NCBI GenBank assembly: GCA_035578175.1 | Contig: JAQMRL010000014.1 | Span: forward strand, 14,985,774-15,049,773 | Source: Catonia carolina | Lineage: Eukaryota; Arthropoda; Insecta; Hemiptera; Achilidae | Length of the DNA: 64,000 nucleotides | Direction of reading: 5' to 3' | Part shown: piece by piece, positions 1-9,286 of the stretch | Layout: every line of letters begins with the position of its first letter | Numbering within the stretch: the stretch's first letter is position 1 | Translations under genes and position numbers: made by a program | The notes under the pieces: model-generated | Databases searched by the model: none | The model's input: only the letters and a program-made list of their open reading frames with translations | Told to the model about the DNA's origin: nothing

Positions 1-2535
1 TGCAATCGTCTTCGGCTCTGGAAAGTCACGAACGGCTAGAACCTTCTCTTCAGATGGTTGGATCTGTCCACCTTGGATAGTGTATCCCAGGAACTGTACC
101 TTCGTCTTCAGGAATTGGCACTTCGCAAAGTTGATTTCTAACCCGTACTCTGCAGCTATCCCCAAGACACGTCCCAATCGTTGAATCGCTTCAACAAAGT
201 TCTTCGCTGGGATGATTAGGTCGTCCATATAGATGAACACCAGGTTCTCCCTGATCAACACCCAGAACACGGCGTTGATATAACGTTGGAACACTGCAGG
301 TGAATTGGTAAATCCGAAAGGTACTCGTTTGAACTGGTACTGTCCCGTGTGCGTCACAAAAGCCAGGTATCGTCGGCTGTCCTCTTCAACTTCTACGTGA
401 AAGAATCCATCCTTGAGGTCCAATGTACAAAATACAGCTGCATCCTGTAGTTTGTCCAAGACATCCTCGATCAGCGGCATGGGATAGCGATCCTTGACCA
501 CTATTCGATTTACTCTTCGATAGTCCACGCAAACTCGATGTGCACCGTTCTTCTTTTTGACCACTACCACCTGACTCGAATACTCCGACGAACTTGGTTC
601 GATGACATCTTTCTCTAGCCACTCCTCGACTTGATCATCAACGACCTTCTTCTCCTTTGGTGATAGTCGTCTAGGTTTGCAAAACGTTGGTTGCTCTTCC
701 TTCACTGCGATCCTCATCTTCACGTCAGTTGACTTCGTTTTTTCTGGAACATAACCTTCCACTAGGTCTTCTACCTGCTTCTTCGTCTCTTTGTCAACAC
801 AATTCTCGATGTCCAACTCTGGTTCATTGGTTACCTGGATGCACATGATCGATACTTCCTGTTTCCTGATGGTTACTCCCTTCTTGCTCAAGATGACCTC
901 ACCCTGGTCCAGAAGATCGTTACCTATCACCATGTCTATCTTCATAGCATCTCCAGACACTACATAGACGTTCGTCACAAACTCATCCTCATCGACCTCA
1001 ATGACTGTTTGGAAATAACCTTGAGGAGACACCTTGCTTCCTCCGAACCCTGACAGAACAACACTCGTCTCTCGCAATCCTGGAGCTTCCATCGTCTCGT
1101 ATATATTCTGTCTCAAAAGGTTGTAGTGACTTCCACAGTCAATAAGGGCGTTGATTTCCTGATCGCACAGCTTGACTTCCTTGAATTTCAGGTTGCTATT
1201 CGAAGTCGCCAGGTTGTGCATGTTTGAACCATCCCTTGCAGTACCTCTTCTGTCTCGCTTCCTCTCTTTTGTGCACTCACTGGAGATGTGCCCAAAGTCG
1301 TTACAGTTGAAGCATCTTCTACCCTTGTCCTTGTGCATACAGTTCCTCGAATTATGTCCAGCATCACCACAATTGTAGCACTTCTTTTCTCCTTCGCCGC
1401 TTCTGTCCTTCTTCCTTGCACCGTCGTTGCGTCTTCCATCCTTCTCGTTGTTGTGCTTGGAACCTCCTTGCGAATTGCCGTTGTTAGAGTTCTTGGAGCT
1501 CTTCTTTGGCATCGACTTCACTGCCAACTCGTAGCTCTTCATCTTGTCCTTGAACTCCCTAGAACTCGTCGCCCCGTACAAAAGAAGTTTTGCTCCTGTC
1601 TCGTCGTCGATACCATCAATCACATATTGAAACACTGAAACTAATTCAATGTCACCACGGCTGGCTATCTCCTTCATTACTAGGAAATATTCCTGGAGGG
1701 ATTCGTCCTGCTTCTTCCGTCGTTGAGTTAGTAGCTTATGAATTTCCACACTGCTCGTCGCTGTATCAAACTCGTCCCTCAGTGCTTTCTTCAAAGCTGA
1801 CCAAGACGTCAATCCTCGCTCACCTTGAACAAAAAGCTTAGCCAAACCTTCAAGTGATTTTTTTGCAAACACAAACTTTTGCAGCTCACTCCATCCCATC
1901 AAGACTGCTGTTTCTTCGAAATCAGTGATCCACTTCTTCACCGGATATCCGTCCTTGCCATTGAATGTTTTCAAAGCGCCCTCTATGTCACGAAACGTCA
2001 ACGAAAATTTATGCTGCTCTTCATACCTCCTATTTTGTAACTCCATCGCAGCCAAATTTCGCCTTATTTCCTCCGACACATCTTTGTCCTGCTCCTCATC
2101 AGAACTGTTGCCTTTGTTCTCGTCCTTTTTTATCTTCACTTTCTTTTTATCGTCCTCATCATCCTCCTCTTCTTCGTCGTCTTCTTCTTCCTGTTTGATA
2201 TCGTCGTTTATTTTTGCTTGAAGTGCTTCCAAATTTGTCAGGTAATAACAAATGTCATCAATCATCTCCCCTTTAGTGCCAGCGTCAACACACAAAATTC
2301 CTATCACAACACACAACTCCGACACCGAAAACGTCTCCTCCATAAATTTCTTTTGCTGTTCTTCCTCAATCGAACCTGCTGTAAACTCGAATCCTGTAAA
2401 CTCCCGCAGTCGTTTTCTATTTTTCCTGTCAGTTGGAATTGTTCCAAAAATAAGGTGATGTAAAACCTTGATTGCTTTCGTTGGTGAGTTGTTTATGTTG
2501 TTCAGAATTGAGTATATGTCACCTAGTGTCGCCAT
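1..2535 (-). CDS. Ty3/gypsy-type Gag-protease-RT polyprotein, partial (runs off the window)
   Basis: One uninterrupted minus-strand frame of 845 codons begins at the ATG at 2533-2535 and is still open at base 1. I checked the Gag and protease part line by line and the motif positions share one frame. In order: residues 20-105 resemble the DEK/SAP module (see findings); an acidic stretch lies at about 111-130; a retrotransposon Gag core at about 165-330; two CCHC zinc knuckles at 386-399 (CYNCGDAGHNSRNC) and 408-421 (CFNCNDFGHISSEC); an aspartic protease whose motif LIDCGS has its Asp at residue 466; and a reverse transcriptase with YMDD at 769-772 and the upstream VCVDYRRVN block. RNase H, integrase and any envelope gene would lie outside the window. 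The element makes its own DNA copy in virus-like particles. No frameshift separates gag from pol, so a single polyprotein is inferred. The open frame suggests a young copy. Confidence 0.93.
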   Translation of the reverse strand, partial: MATLGDIYSILNNINNSPTKAIKVLHHLIFGTIPTDRKNRKRLREFTGFEFTAGSIEEEQQKKFMEETFSVSELCVVIGILCVDAGTKGEMIDDICYYLTNLEALQAKINDDIKQEEEDDEEEEDDEDDKKKVKIKKDENKGNSSDEEQDKDVSEEIRRNLAAMELQNRRYEEQHKFSLTFRDIEGALKTFNGKDGYPVKKWITDFEETAVLMGWSELQKFVFAKKSLEGLAKLFVQGERGLTSWSALKKALRDEFDTATSSVEIHKLLTQRRKKQDESLQEYFLVMKEIASRGDIELVSVFQYVIDGIDDETGAKLLLYGATSSREFKDKMKSYELAVKSMPKKSSKNSNNGNSQGGSKHNNEKDGRRNDGARKKDRSGEGEKKCYNCGDAGHNSRNCMHKDKGRRCFNCNDFGHISSECTKERKRDRRGTARDGSNMHNLATSNSNLKFKEVKLCDQEINALIDCGSHYNLLRQNIYETMEAPGLRETSVVLSGFGGSKVSPQGYFQTVIEVDEDEFVTNVYVVSGDAMKIDMVIGNDLLDQGEVILSKKGVTIRKQEVSIMCIQVTNEPELDIENCVDKETKKQVEDLVEGYVPEKTKSTDVKMRIAVKEEQPTFCKPRRLSPKEKKVVDDQVEEWLEKDVIEPSSSEYSSQVVVVKKKNGAHRVCVDYRRVNRIVVKDRYPMPLIEDVLDKLQDAAVFCTLDLKDGFFHVEVEEDSRRYLAFVTHTGQYQFKRVPFGFTNSPAVFQRYINAVFWVLIRENLVFIYMDDLIIPAKNFVEAIQRLGRVLGIAAEYGLEINFAKCQFLKTKVQFLGYTIQGGQIQPSEEKVLAVRDFPEPKTIA

Positions 2536-2975
2536 CTCGTCGTTTTATTCAAAAGTCGGTAAAGTAGTTTCCAGTTTTATCGACCGTCGGTAACTGTGTA
2601 ATCTTCTTTTCGTCGCACCGGTTTATAGGTTAGGTTGTCGATACCTTTCCGTCGTTTCCTTTATTTTTCTGATGAGCCTTCGTCCTTTTCTCACCACATC
2701 CAAAATCCCTCGTCGTCGTCACAATTTATACCTCTCGTCGTCACTTGTACCACCAAAAAATGCTGCAGCCAAAATGCCCAAAATCCAAAAAGCACGTTTT
2801 GTTAATCAAATGAATCCTCGTCTTAGATCCAAACGTCGTCGATTCACAAAACTGCACGTCGTTTCGTCGTCAGCGTCGTAAGCAACAGCAAAGAAGATGG
2901 TTCGTTGTAAGCGTCGTAAAAATGGCGTCCTAAATTGCGTCGTGTGTTTCGTGTCGAAACTCGTTACTCAGTTCA
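2536..2975 (-). other. Untranslated leader of the LTR retrotransposon
   Basis: About 440 bases lie between the primer binding site and the gag start. No long coding frame on the element's strand was recognised. The leader is notably rich in the CGACGA/CGTCG motif, which recurs many times between 2530 and 2930. A packaging or dimerisation role is only a guess. Confidence 0.6.
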
Positions 2976-2993
2976 TCCTGGACGAGCCCCCAA
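2976..2993 (-). promoter_or_regulatory. Primer binding site, tRNA-Pro type
   Basis: Directly inside the LTR, the minus strand reads TTGGGGGCTCGTCCAGG. The core TGGGGGCTCGTCC is the known primer binding sequence for tRNA-Pro, familiar from murine leukaemia virus. It sits a few bases from the LTR end, as expected for minus-strand priming. A tRNA-Pro primer is inferred from this match. Confidence 0.75.
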
Positions 2994-2995
2994 TT

Positions 2996-3251
2996 TGTGG
3001 GATTTGAATGGATGAAAATAAAACTCGTCACACGTCAATTTAACAAATTATTATTTAAACATGAAAATGAACATTATTACATCAGAATAAAAAGAATACA
3101 ACATAAGAAAACAGTCTCTCGTCACTCGACACTTTTTTACACACACTGATTTCTTCTTCTGGCGTCGACCGTTATCCAGCTGTTGCGAGCTCACGTGCCA
3201 TCTGAATCTCACCGGCGGGAAAACCAGCAAATTCGGTTTCCGATTCCTACA
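2996..3251 (-). mobile_element. 5' LTR of the Ty3/gypsy-type element
   Basis: The segment is about 256 bp, starts TGT and ends ACA on both strands, and its ends are short inverted repeats (TGTAGGAAT and ATCCCACA on the minus strand). It is bounded on one side by the primer binding site and on the other by an abrupt switch into Hel-A sequence (TTAGTAATAAAACATTAG). The second LTR and the partner target duplication lie outside the window, so the exact outer base is uncertain by about 4. Confidence 0.75.
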
Positions 3252-4042
3252 TTAGTAATAAAACATTAGAAATAAACAAAAAACTAACCTCTAAAAATAT
3301 AACCTTATTTTAATCATGACTGAAAGTTGTAGATCTTGTAATTTCCTATAAATTAATTATATACACTTTTGTCGTAAATTGCATACTAAGTTCGAAATCT
3401 TAAATAAATTTATTTTTTACACGTTTTCGTGAGAAAAAACAGAAAATCGCTAATTACCGCTAAACTAAGCGTTATACAAAAAAATGTTAAAAATAAAAGT
3501 TGTAGAATTTTAAATTCTCTACATTTTTTATTAAATCAATTTTTGCGCTATAATACATATAAAGCCGTAATCTTAAAAAAACACTTTTTTTACGTGAAAA
3601 CAAGAATTTCAGCAAACATGGCGCCTACCCTATCTTGTAGAGAATAAAAAATTGAGTAAACCAGGCAATTTTAAAAAAAGTCTTAGGACCAGTTTTTGAG
3701 AAAATCGCAACTAAGTGAAAATTTACACGAATAAACTACTACTTCCGGTTGACCGATTTTGATGAAAAATGTTCGTGTCGGGTCCGGTAGTGGTATGTAA
3801 CTTAAGACTTAAGTTTCAGGTTTCAAGTTCGTACGATGTTCCGTTCTTGAGATATTCTTTTCATACACACGCACGCACACACACACACACACACACATAC
3901 ACAGACCAATCGCTAAAAACATGTTTTTTGGGTTCAGTGGGTCTGAAAACGTGTAGATCCGGTGAAAACTCTATTTCGAAAAATCGACATGAAAACAATA
4001 CTTTCCTTCCTATATATTCATATAGGCAAGCGAAAGTAAAAA
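3252..4042 (-). mobile_element. Hel-A copy 1, hairpin end cut off by the LTR element
   Basis: Non-coding Hel-A repeat. Family consensus, in the orientation with the hairpin at the 3' end: TTTTACTTTCTCTTGCC, a small palindrome around CTATATGAATATATAGG, a (GT)n tract, about 750 bp of shared sequence, GGCAAGAGAAAGT, the hairpin GTGTGAGTGTTTCACAC and CCAGATTTTT. This copy enters at the family sequence just inside the missing hairpin end and runs to the other terminus. Its CA tract is at about 3867-3902. Confidence 0.85.
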
Positions 4043-4620
4043 TAATAAGAAATCGGTTCAAATTATCCGAAATTTCGGATTACCGGAGTTGTTTTGCAGT
4101 TTATAATTTTATTATATAAGTATTTATAATTTCAGTAAATTAAGTTTGGTCCTGTACTACTGATTTCTTTGAAACGTTCGTTGGGGTTGGTATTTTAGTC
4201 AATAGTTTGTCATGGGAGTCCGACAATTCAGGGGTATTTACACAGTCACGCAAAATACATTTCACTGTCCTCCCTTCCAAATAAATACAATTGTATAAAT
4301 TATTTTAAAAATGCCCAAAACGTAGATTGTGAAAATCAGTGCGTGTATATAAATGATAAAAGTTTTTTAATTTAAATTTTTACAGTTAAATTTTTAAATA
4401 AAGATTAGATAGGGTAACATTTAGTAGGTCGTGTTTGTTTGAATTAGACACGTGCTCTTGCATGTTGAAAACCTTGATTCATTTGATAAACGAGTACACT
4501 GGGAACGTGCAAAATTCGTTATCTGTCATGTCATTTTTATTTTCATTCCTTCTATCCATATTACTCAGAGATTGTTTAATATTGCGACAAGGTAAATATA
4601 ATTTTAGTTTTTCCCCTATA
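4043..4620. other. AT-rich stretch, nothing recognised
   Basis: No coding signal, known repeat or RNA was recognised. A reading frame at 4435-4716 (93 codons) runs into a SINE-C fragment and has no family resemblance. Confidence 0.5.
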
Positions 4621-4730
4621 ACGGGCAGGTGGAGTGTTAAATTAATTGCACTCGGTATGTTGGTTCCAGGGCTACAAAAAATAGTTCTGTTGCTTATCAG
4701 TCAGCCAATTAAATGATTGAACTATTTAAG
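4621..4730 (+). repeat. SINE-C fragment (5' part)
   Basis: Matches the head of the SINE-C copies at 19065 and 25873: an AGGTGGAGTG block, then GGGCTA...AATAGTTCTGTT and CAGCCAATTAAATGA. The 3' two thirds and the (AAC)n tail are missing. Confidence 0.65.
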
Positions 4731-5156
4731 GGGTTGTCAACTCAAGTTGATTTTTTTAAAATTTCGATTGTTTTTTGCATTTATTTGAAGTTTAAAATTT
4801 TCTGAATCACAGCATTTGTTTACTTTGTTTTTACGTTGACAAAAAGTTATAAAAACATATTTTATAGATAAAGCTCACTAGCAAGGTGAGTGAAATTATT
4901 CCTTTAACTTTGAGTTTTCCGGAAATGTGCTTTTTGCATGATTGTACATTCTTGGGAATTATATATTTTGGTTTGTGTTAGAGATATTGGGATGATTTTT
5001 TTTCAAATGTTCATAATTTCTTGCTCTGTTATCTGTGGAATTATTATTAAAAAAACCTTAATAGGGATTTAGTTTAATAATAATGTGTGAATACATAAAA
5101 TAAATGTTTCTGTAAATATGGTTTTTCTTCAATTAATTTCTTGAAAGAAAAAAAAA
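4731..5156. other. AT-rich stretch, nothing recognised
   Basis: No gene, repeat family or RNA was recognised between the SINE-C fragment and the next Hel-A copy. Confidence 0.5.
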
Positions 5157-6090
5157 TCTGGTGTGAAACACTCACACAACTTTCTCTTGCCAATGCAAAT
5201 AATTAACAATAAACCTATCATTATTAATAAAATATTAGAAATAAACAAAAAACTAACCTCAAATACATAACCTTATTTTAATCATGAGTGAATGATGCAA
5301 AATGAAAATCAACCTCAGTTTGGCTTAGAAATACGGAAAATCACTCTTTCTCTCTAAACTAGGCTCTGTAGAGAAAAATGCTTTAAATAAAAGTTGTAGA
5401 TCTTTTAATTTTCTATAAATTAAATTATATACACTTTTGTCGTAAAATGCATACTAAGGCCGAAATCTTAAAAAAATCAATTTTTCACACATTTTCGTGA
5501 GAAAAAAAACAGAAAATCGCAAATTACCGCTAAACTAAGCGTTATACAAAAAATTGTTTGAAATAAAAGTTGTAGAATATTCAATTCTCTACAACTTTTA
5601 TTATATAAAGTTTTGCGCTAAAATGCATATTAAAGCTGTAATCTTAAAAAAACAACGTTTTTACGTGAAAACAGCCTCACGCAGAATTTCAGCAAACATG
5701 ACGCCTACCCTATCTTGTAGAGAATAAAAAATTGAGTAAACCAGGCGATTTTTAAAAAAATCGTAGGACCAGTTTTTGAGAAAATCGCAAAAAAGTGAAA
5801 AATTACACGAATAAACTACCACTTCCGGTTGACCGATTTTGATGAAAATGTTCGTGTCGAGTCCGGTAGTGGTACGTAACTTAAGTTTCACGTTTCAAGT
5901 TCGTACGATGTTCCGTTCTTGAGATATTCTGTTCACACACAGACACACACACAGACCAATCGCTAAAAACATGTTTTTTTGGGTTCAGGGGGTCTGAAAA
6001 CGTATAGATCCGGTGAAAACTCGATTTCGAAAAATCGACATGAAAACAATACTTTCCTTCCTATATATTCATATAGGCAAGAGAAAGTAA
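5157..6090 (-). mobile_element. Hel-A copy 2, full length
   Basis: Both termini are present: TCTGGTGTGAAACACTCACA with the inverted repeat ACTTTCTCTTGCC on the left, and GGCAAGAGAAAGTAA on the right. The CA tract near 5934-5954 is short and interrupted by GA. The frame at 5661-5891 is simply a frame of the repeat. Confidence 0.88.
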
Positions 6091-6339
6091 TACGTACAAG
6101 AGCATACAAGAGATAATAGACAGAAATTATTTGTGTTTTGTAGCATTAGAATCATGTTGATATCTTTCTTGGTTCCTAAGATATTTGATTCCCGGGAAAA
6201 GCCCGCTTTTCCAACCCATCCTTATATTAGGGGCTGTAATTAATTTTTTGGCTTGGTTCAAGTGGTAGATCATTACTAGTAAATTACTCTTTCATTTTAA
6301 AATATATAATAATAAATTATAGTCAGTAGTTTTGATTTT

Positions 6340-6866
6340 CATTTTCTAGGTTGAACAGAAGGTTTTCCCCTTAAGAACAGAATCATTTTCTAGGTTGAAC
6401 AGAAGGTTTTCCCCTTAAGAACAGAATCATTTTCTAGGTTGAACAGAAGGTTTTCCCCTTAAGAACAGAATCATTTTCTAGGTTGAACAGAAGGTTTTCC
6501 CCTTAAGAACAGAATCATTTTCTAGGTTGAACAGAAGGTTTTCCCCTTAAGAACAGAATTTTTTTCTAGGTTGAACAGAAGGTTTTCACCTTAAGAACAG
6601 AATCATTTTCTAGGTTGAACAGAAGGTTTTCCCCTTAAGAACAGAATTTTTTTCTAGGTTGAACAGAAGGTTTTCACCTTAAGAACAGAATCATTTTCTA
6701 GGTTGAACAGAAGGTTTTCCCCTTAAGAACAGAATCATTTTCTAGGTTGAACAGAAGGTTTTCCCCTTAAGAACAGAATCATTTTCTACGTTGAACAGAA
6801 GGTTTTCCCCTTAAGAACAGAATCATTTTCTACGTTGAACAGAAGGTTTTCCCCTTAAGAACAGAA
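6340..6866 (+). repeat. Minisatellite, 12 tandem copies of a 44-bp unit
   Basis: The unit runs CATTTTCTAGGTTGAACAG, then AAGGTTTTCCCCTTAAGAACA and GAAT. 527 bp divided by 44 gives 12 copies, most identical. The variants form shared types: two units have TTTTTTTC at the junction followed by TTTTCACC, and the last two have TACGTTG. The unit end TTAAGAACAGAA is the normal sequence of SINE-C, whose 3' part continues directly after the array, so the array grew inside a SINE-C copy. Confidence 0.97.
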
Positions 6867-7068
6867 GAGGTAGAGGTGTAAAAGATACTAGTCAGAGTTA
6901 TCGCCTCTGAGAATAATGAATTTCACTATACAGCCAGACCCTGTGGTGAAATAAGTGACAGTGTCATTTGTAGGGTGGAAAGTGGATGCTTTTCGGAGGG
7001 CATGCTGATAAGCTTACTCTTTCAACTCAGTGAAGAAGGGTAGAGTAAACCACCTCACTCCTTGTTTT
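6867..7068 (+). repeat. SINE-C, 3' part, following the minisatellite
   Basis: Continues from the array with GAGGTAGAGGTGTAAAAGA, the TATACAGCCAGACCCTGTGG block, the GGCATGCTGATAA block and CCACCTCACTCC. The GGTTCAAACC box and the (AAC)n tail are lost. Confidence 0.75.
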
Positions 7069-7178
7069 CTATTTCATCTGGAAATTTTAATTCGTTAAAA
7101 CCCTCCGTTACAGTACCAAAACGAACAGTAGTCGCTAAATACGAAGCTTTCGTTGCGACTTTACGTAAATTTAAAAAA

Positions 7179-8086
7179 TCTGGTGTGAAACACTTACACA
7201 ACTTTCTCTTGCCTATGGAAATAATTAACAATAAACCTAACATTAGTAATAAATCATTAAAAATGAACAAACAACTAACCTTAATAAACATAACCTACTT
7301 TTCATCATGAGAGAAAGACGCAAAATGAAAATCAACCTCAGTTTGGCTTAAAAATACGGAAAATCACTTTTTCTCGTTAACTAGCGTCTGTAGAGAAAAA
7401 CGCTCTAAATAAAAGTTATAGATCTTTCAATTTCCTATAAATCTGATTATAAATTTTTGTCGTAAAATGCATAATACGATGGAAATCTTTAAAAAATAGA
7501 TTTTTACACGTTTTCGTGAGAAAAAAAAACAGAAAATCGCTAATTACCGCTAAACTAAGCGTTATACAAAAAAATGTTTAATATGAAAATTGTAAGATTT
7601 TAAATTCTGTACAATTTTGCGTTAAAATGCATAAATTAAAGTCGCAATCTTAAAAAACAATTTTTTTTTCGAGAAAACAGCCTCACCAACAATTTCAGCA
7701 GACACCTACCCTGTCTTATAAAGCGTAAAAATGTAGTAAATGAGGGGATTTTTGAAAAAAATCGTAGGACCCGTTTTTGAGAAAATCGCAAAAAAGTGAA
7801 AAATAACACGAATAAACTACTACTTTCGGTTGACCGATTTTGATGAAAATGTTTGTGTCGGGTCCGGTAGTAGTATCGAACTTAAGTTTCAAGTTCGTAC
7901 GATGTTCCGTTCTTGAGATATTCTGTTTACACACACACATACAGGACCAATCGCTAAAAACGTGTTTTTTTTTTGGTTCAGGGAGTTTAAAAACGTGTAG
8001 ATCCGGTAAAAACTCAATTTCGAAAAATCGACATGAAAACAATACTTTCCTTCCTATATATATATCCATAAAGACAAGAGAAAGTA
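7179..8086 (-). mobile_element. Hel-A copy 3, full length
   Basis: Both termini are recognisable, with one inverted repeat mutated (AGACAAGAGAAAGTAA). The microsatellite has nearly vanished (ACACACACACATACAGG at 7930), showing that the tract is optional. The 135-codon minus frame over 7716-8123 is a frame of the repeat, not a gene. Confidence 0.85.
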
Positions 8087-8718
8087 AAAATAGGTTTTTT
8101 TTTTGGTATTTTTCTGAATACATTTTTTCCTAGATAGTTTTCATTTACCTTTAGACCTACTAGAAAAATTTTCCCATCACTAGACTAGACATCTTGACCA
8201 ACCTGGTGTGCCAGAAAATTTAACAGTTATTTTTTGTTCTGGTACAAAGTGTACGAAGATTTATTGATTTGAACAAAATTCATTGAAGGTAGATGTTTTG
8301 ATAATAGAATAGATTTTTTTGGTGCACCTTGTATTCTGGTTATATTGTTTGTTAAACATAGTATGTGTGTGTGTGTGTGTGTGTGGTTTTTATTCAGAAG
8401 GTTGTACCAAGTGACATGTTGAAGATAAGAAATACCCAACACGGAGTGGAACTTTGATAAGAAAGAACATAGCCAAATTGTTAGAGAAGGTTGTGTTTTC
8501 TTGTAAAGGTTGAAACATTGAATTGTAAGGGTGGTTGTGTGAGTATGTACAATATAAACAATGAATATAAGGGTGTGTTTTGGAGGGATGGAATAAACAA
8601 CATCCTTTTGCTTGCCTTTACTCGTGACTGCAAACGATATATCATAGCTGTTCTGTCTTTCATATTTTTTTTTATCGTTTTGCCTTAAAGAAACTTTGCA
8701 AAGGCTTTATTTATACGT
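8087..8718. other. Unassigned stretch with one GT microsatellite
   Basis: A (TG)n tract lies at 8362-8385. Short frames on both strands (8227-8688) show no family resemblance. Nothing else was recognised. Confidence 0.5.
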
Positions 8719-8719
8719 A

Positions 8720-8925
8720 TTTACTTTCTCTTTCTTTTTATGAAATATAGGGAAGAAAAGTATGGTTTTCATGTGGATTTTTTCAAATCGAGTTTTTACT
8801 AAAGATACACGTTTTCACGCTCCCTGAAACCCAAAAACATGTTAATGATTGGTCCGTGTGGGAACAAAATATCATAAGAATGGAACATCTTACAAAGCTG
8901 AAACTTGGAACTGAAGTAAATTAAC
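8720..8925 (+). mobile_element. Hel-A fragment 4 (5' ~200 bp)
   Basis: Starts TTACTTTCTCTTTC and continues through the ACACGTTTTCACGCTCCCTG block and the GGTCCGTGTGGGAACAAAAT block, diverged from the other copies. It stops after the GAAACTTGGAACTGAAGT block. The GT tract is reduced to a few bases. Confidence 0.7.
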
Positions 8926-9150
8926 ATAATTGTCTTTTCAAAATTTAGAATATTTTCTTATTTTGTAAATAAATTAAACTAAGTTGTTAGGAGTAGCTAC
9001 GAAGTCTTTTTGGAAAGAGAATAGCTACCCCTTTTTCCAAATTTGAATTTTTTTGTTAACCCTTAAGTAGGCGCGCTTTAATCTACAACGTAGGTAGCAA
9101 CGTTATAGCGTGGGGGTTTACTATACCCCATCGTAAATGCGTATTTAGAT

Positions 9151-9286
9151 TTATTTTTTTTTTTTTTTTTGTTTAACTTCCGACTGTTCTGCAATTACTG
9201 CTAATGCAGGCGGTGAAGGATGGAATTATTTTTCGTAACGTATGAAAATATGCCGTGGCTAAATGGGATTCGAACCCAAGACCGCA
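9151..9286 (-). repeat. SINE-T, tail half, split by a LINE
   Basis: tRNA-derived SINE read on the minus strand. This half carries the T-rich tail (9155-9170), the body GTAACGTATGAAAATATGCC and the box B equivalent GGGATTCGAACCCAAGACC. With the head at 10303-10338 it forms one insertion, flanked by the 11-bp target duplication CGTATTTAGAT at 9140-9150 and 10339-10349. Confidence 0.85.

Noticed and set aside
1172..2463. Plus-strand reading frames opposite the retrotransposon gag
   Set aside because: They are antisense shadows of the well-supported minus-strand polyprotein; the Ser-rich run near 2150 is the complement of its acidic stretch.
4435..4716. 93-codon frame as a membrane protein gene
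   Set aside because: Its last third is SINE-C sequence, and there is no splice or promoter support.
6340..6866. CRISPR-like array
   Set aside because: Units are directly tandem with no unique spacers, and the setting is an insect SINE, so it is a minisatellite.
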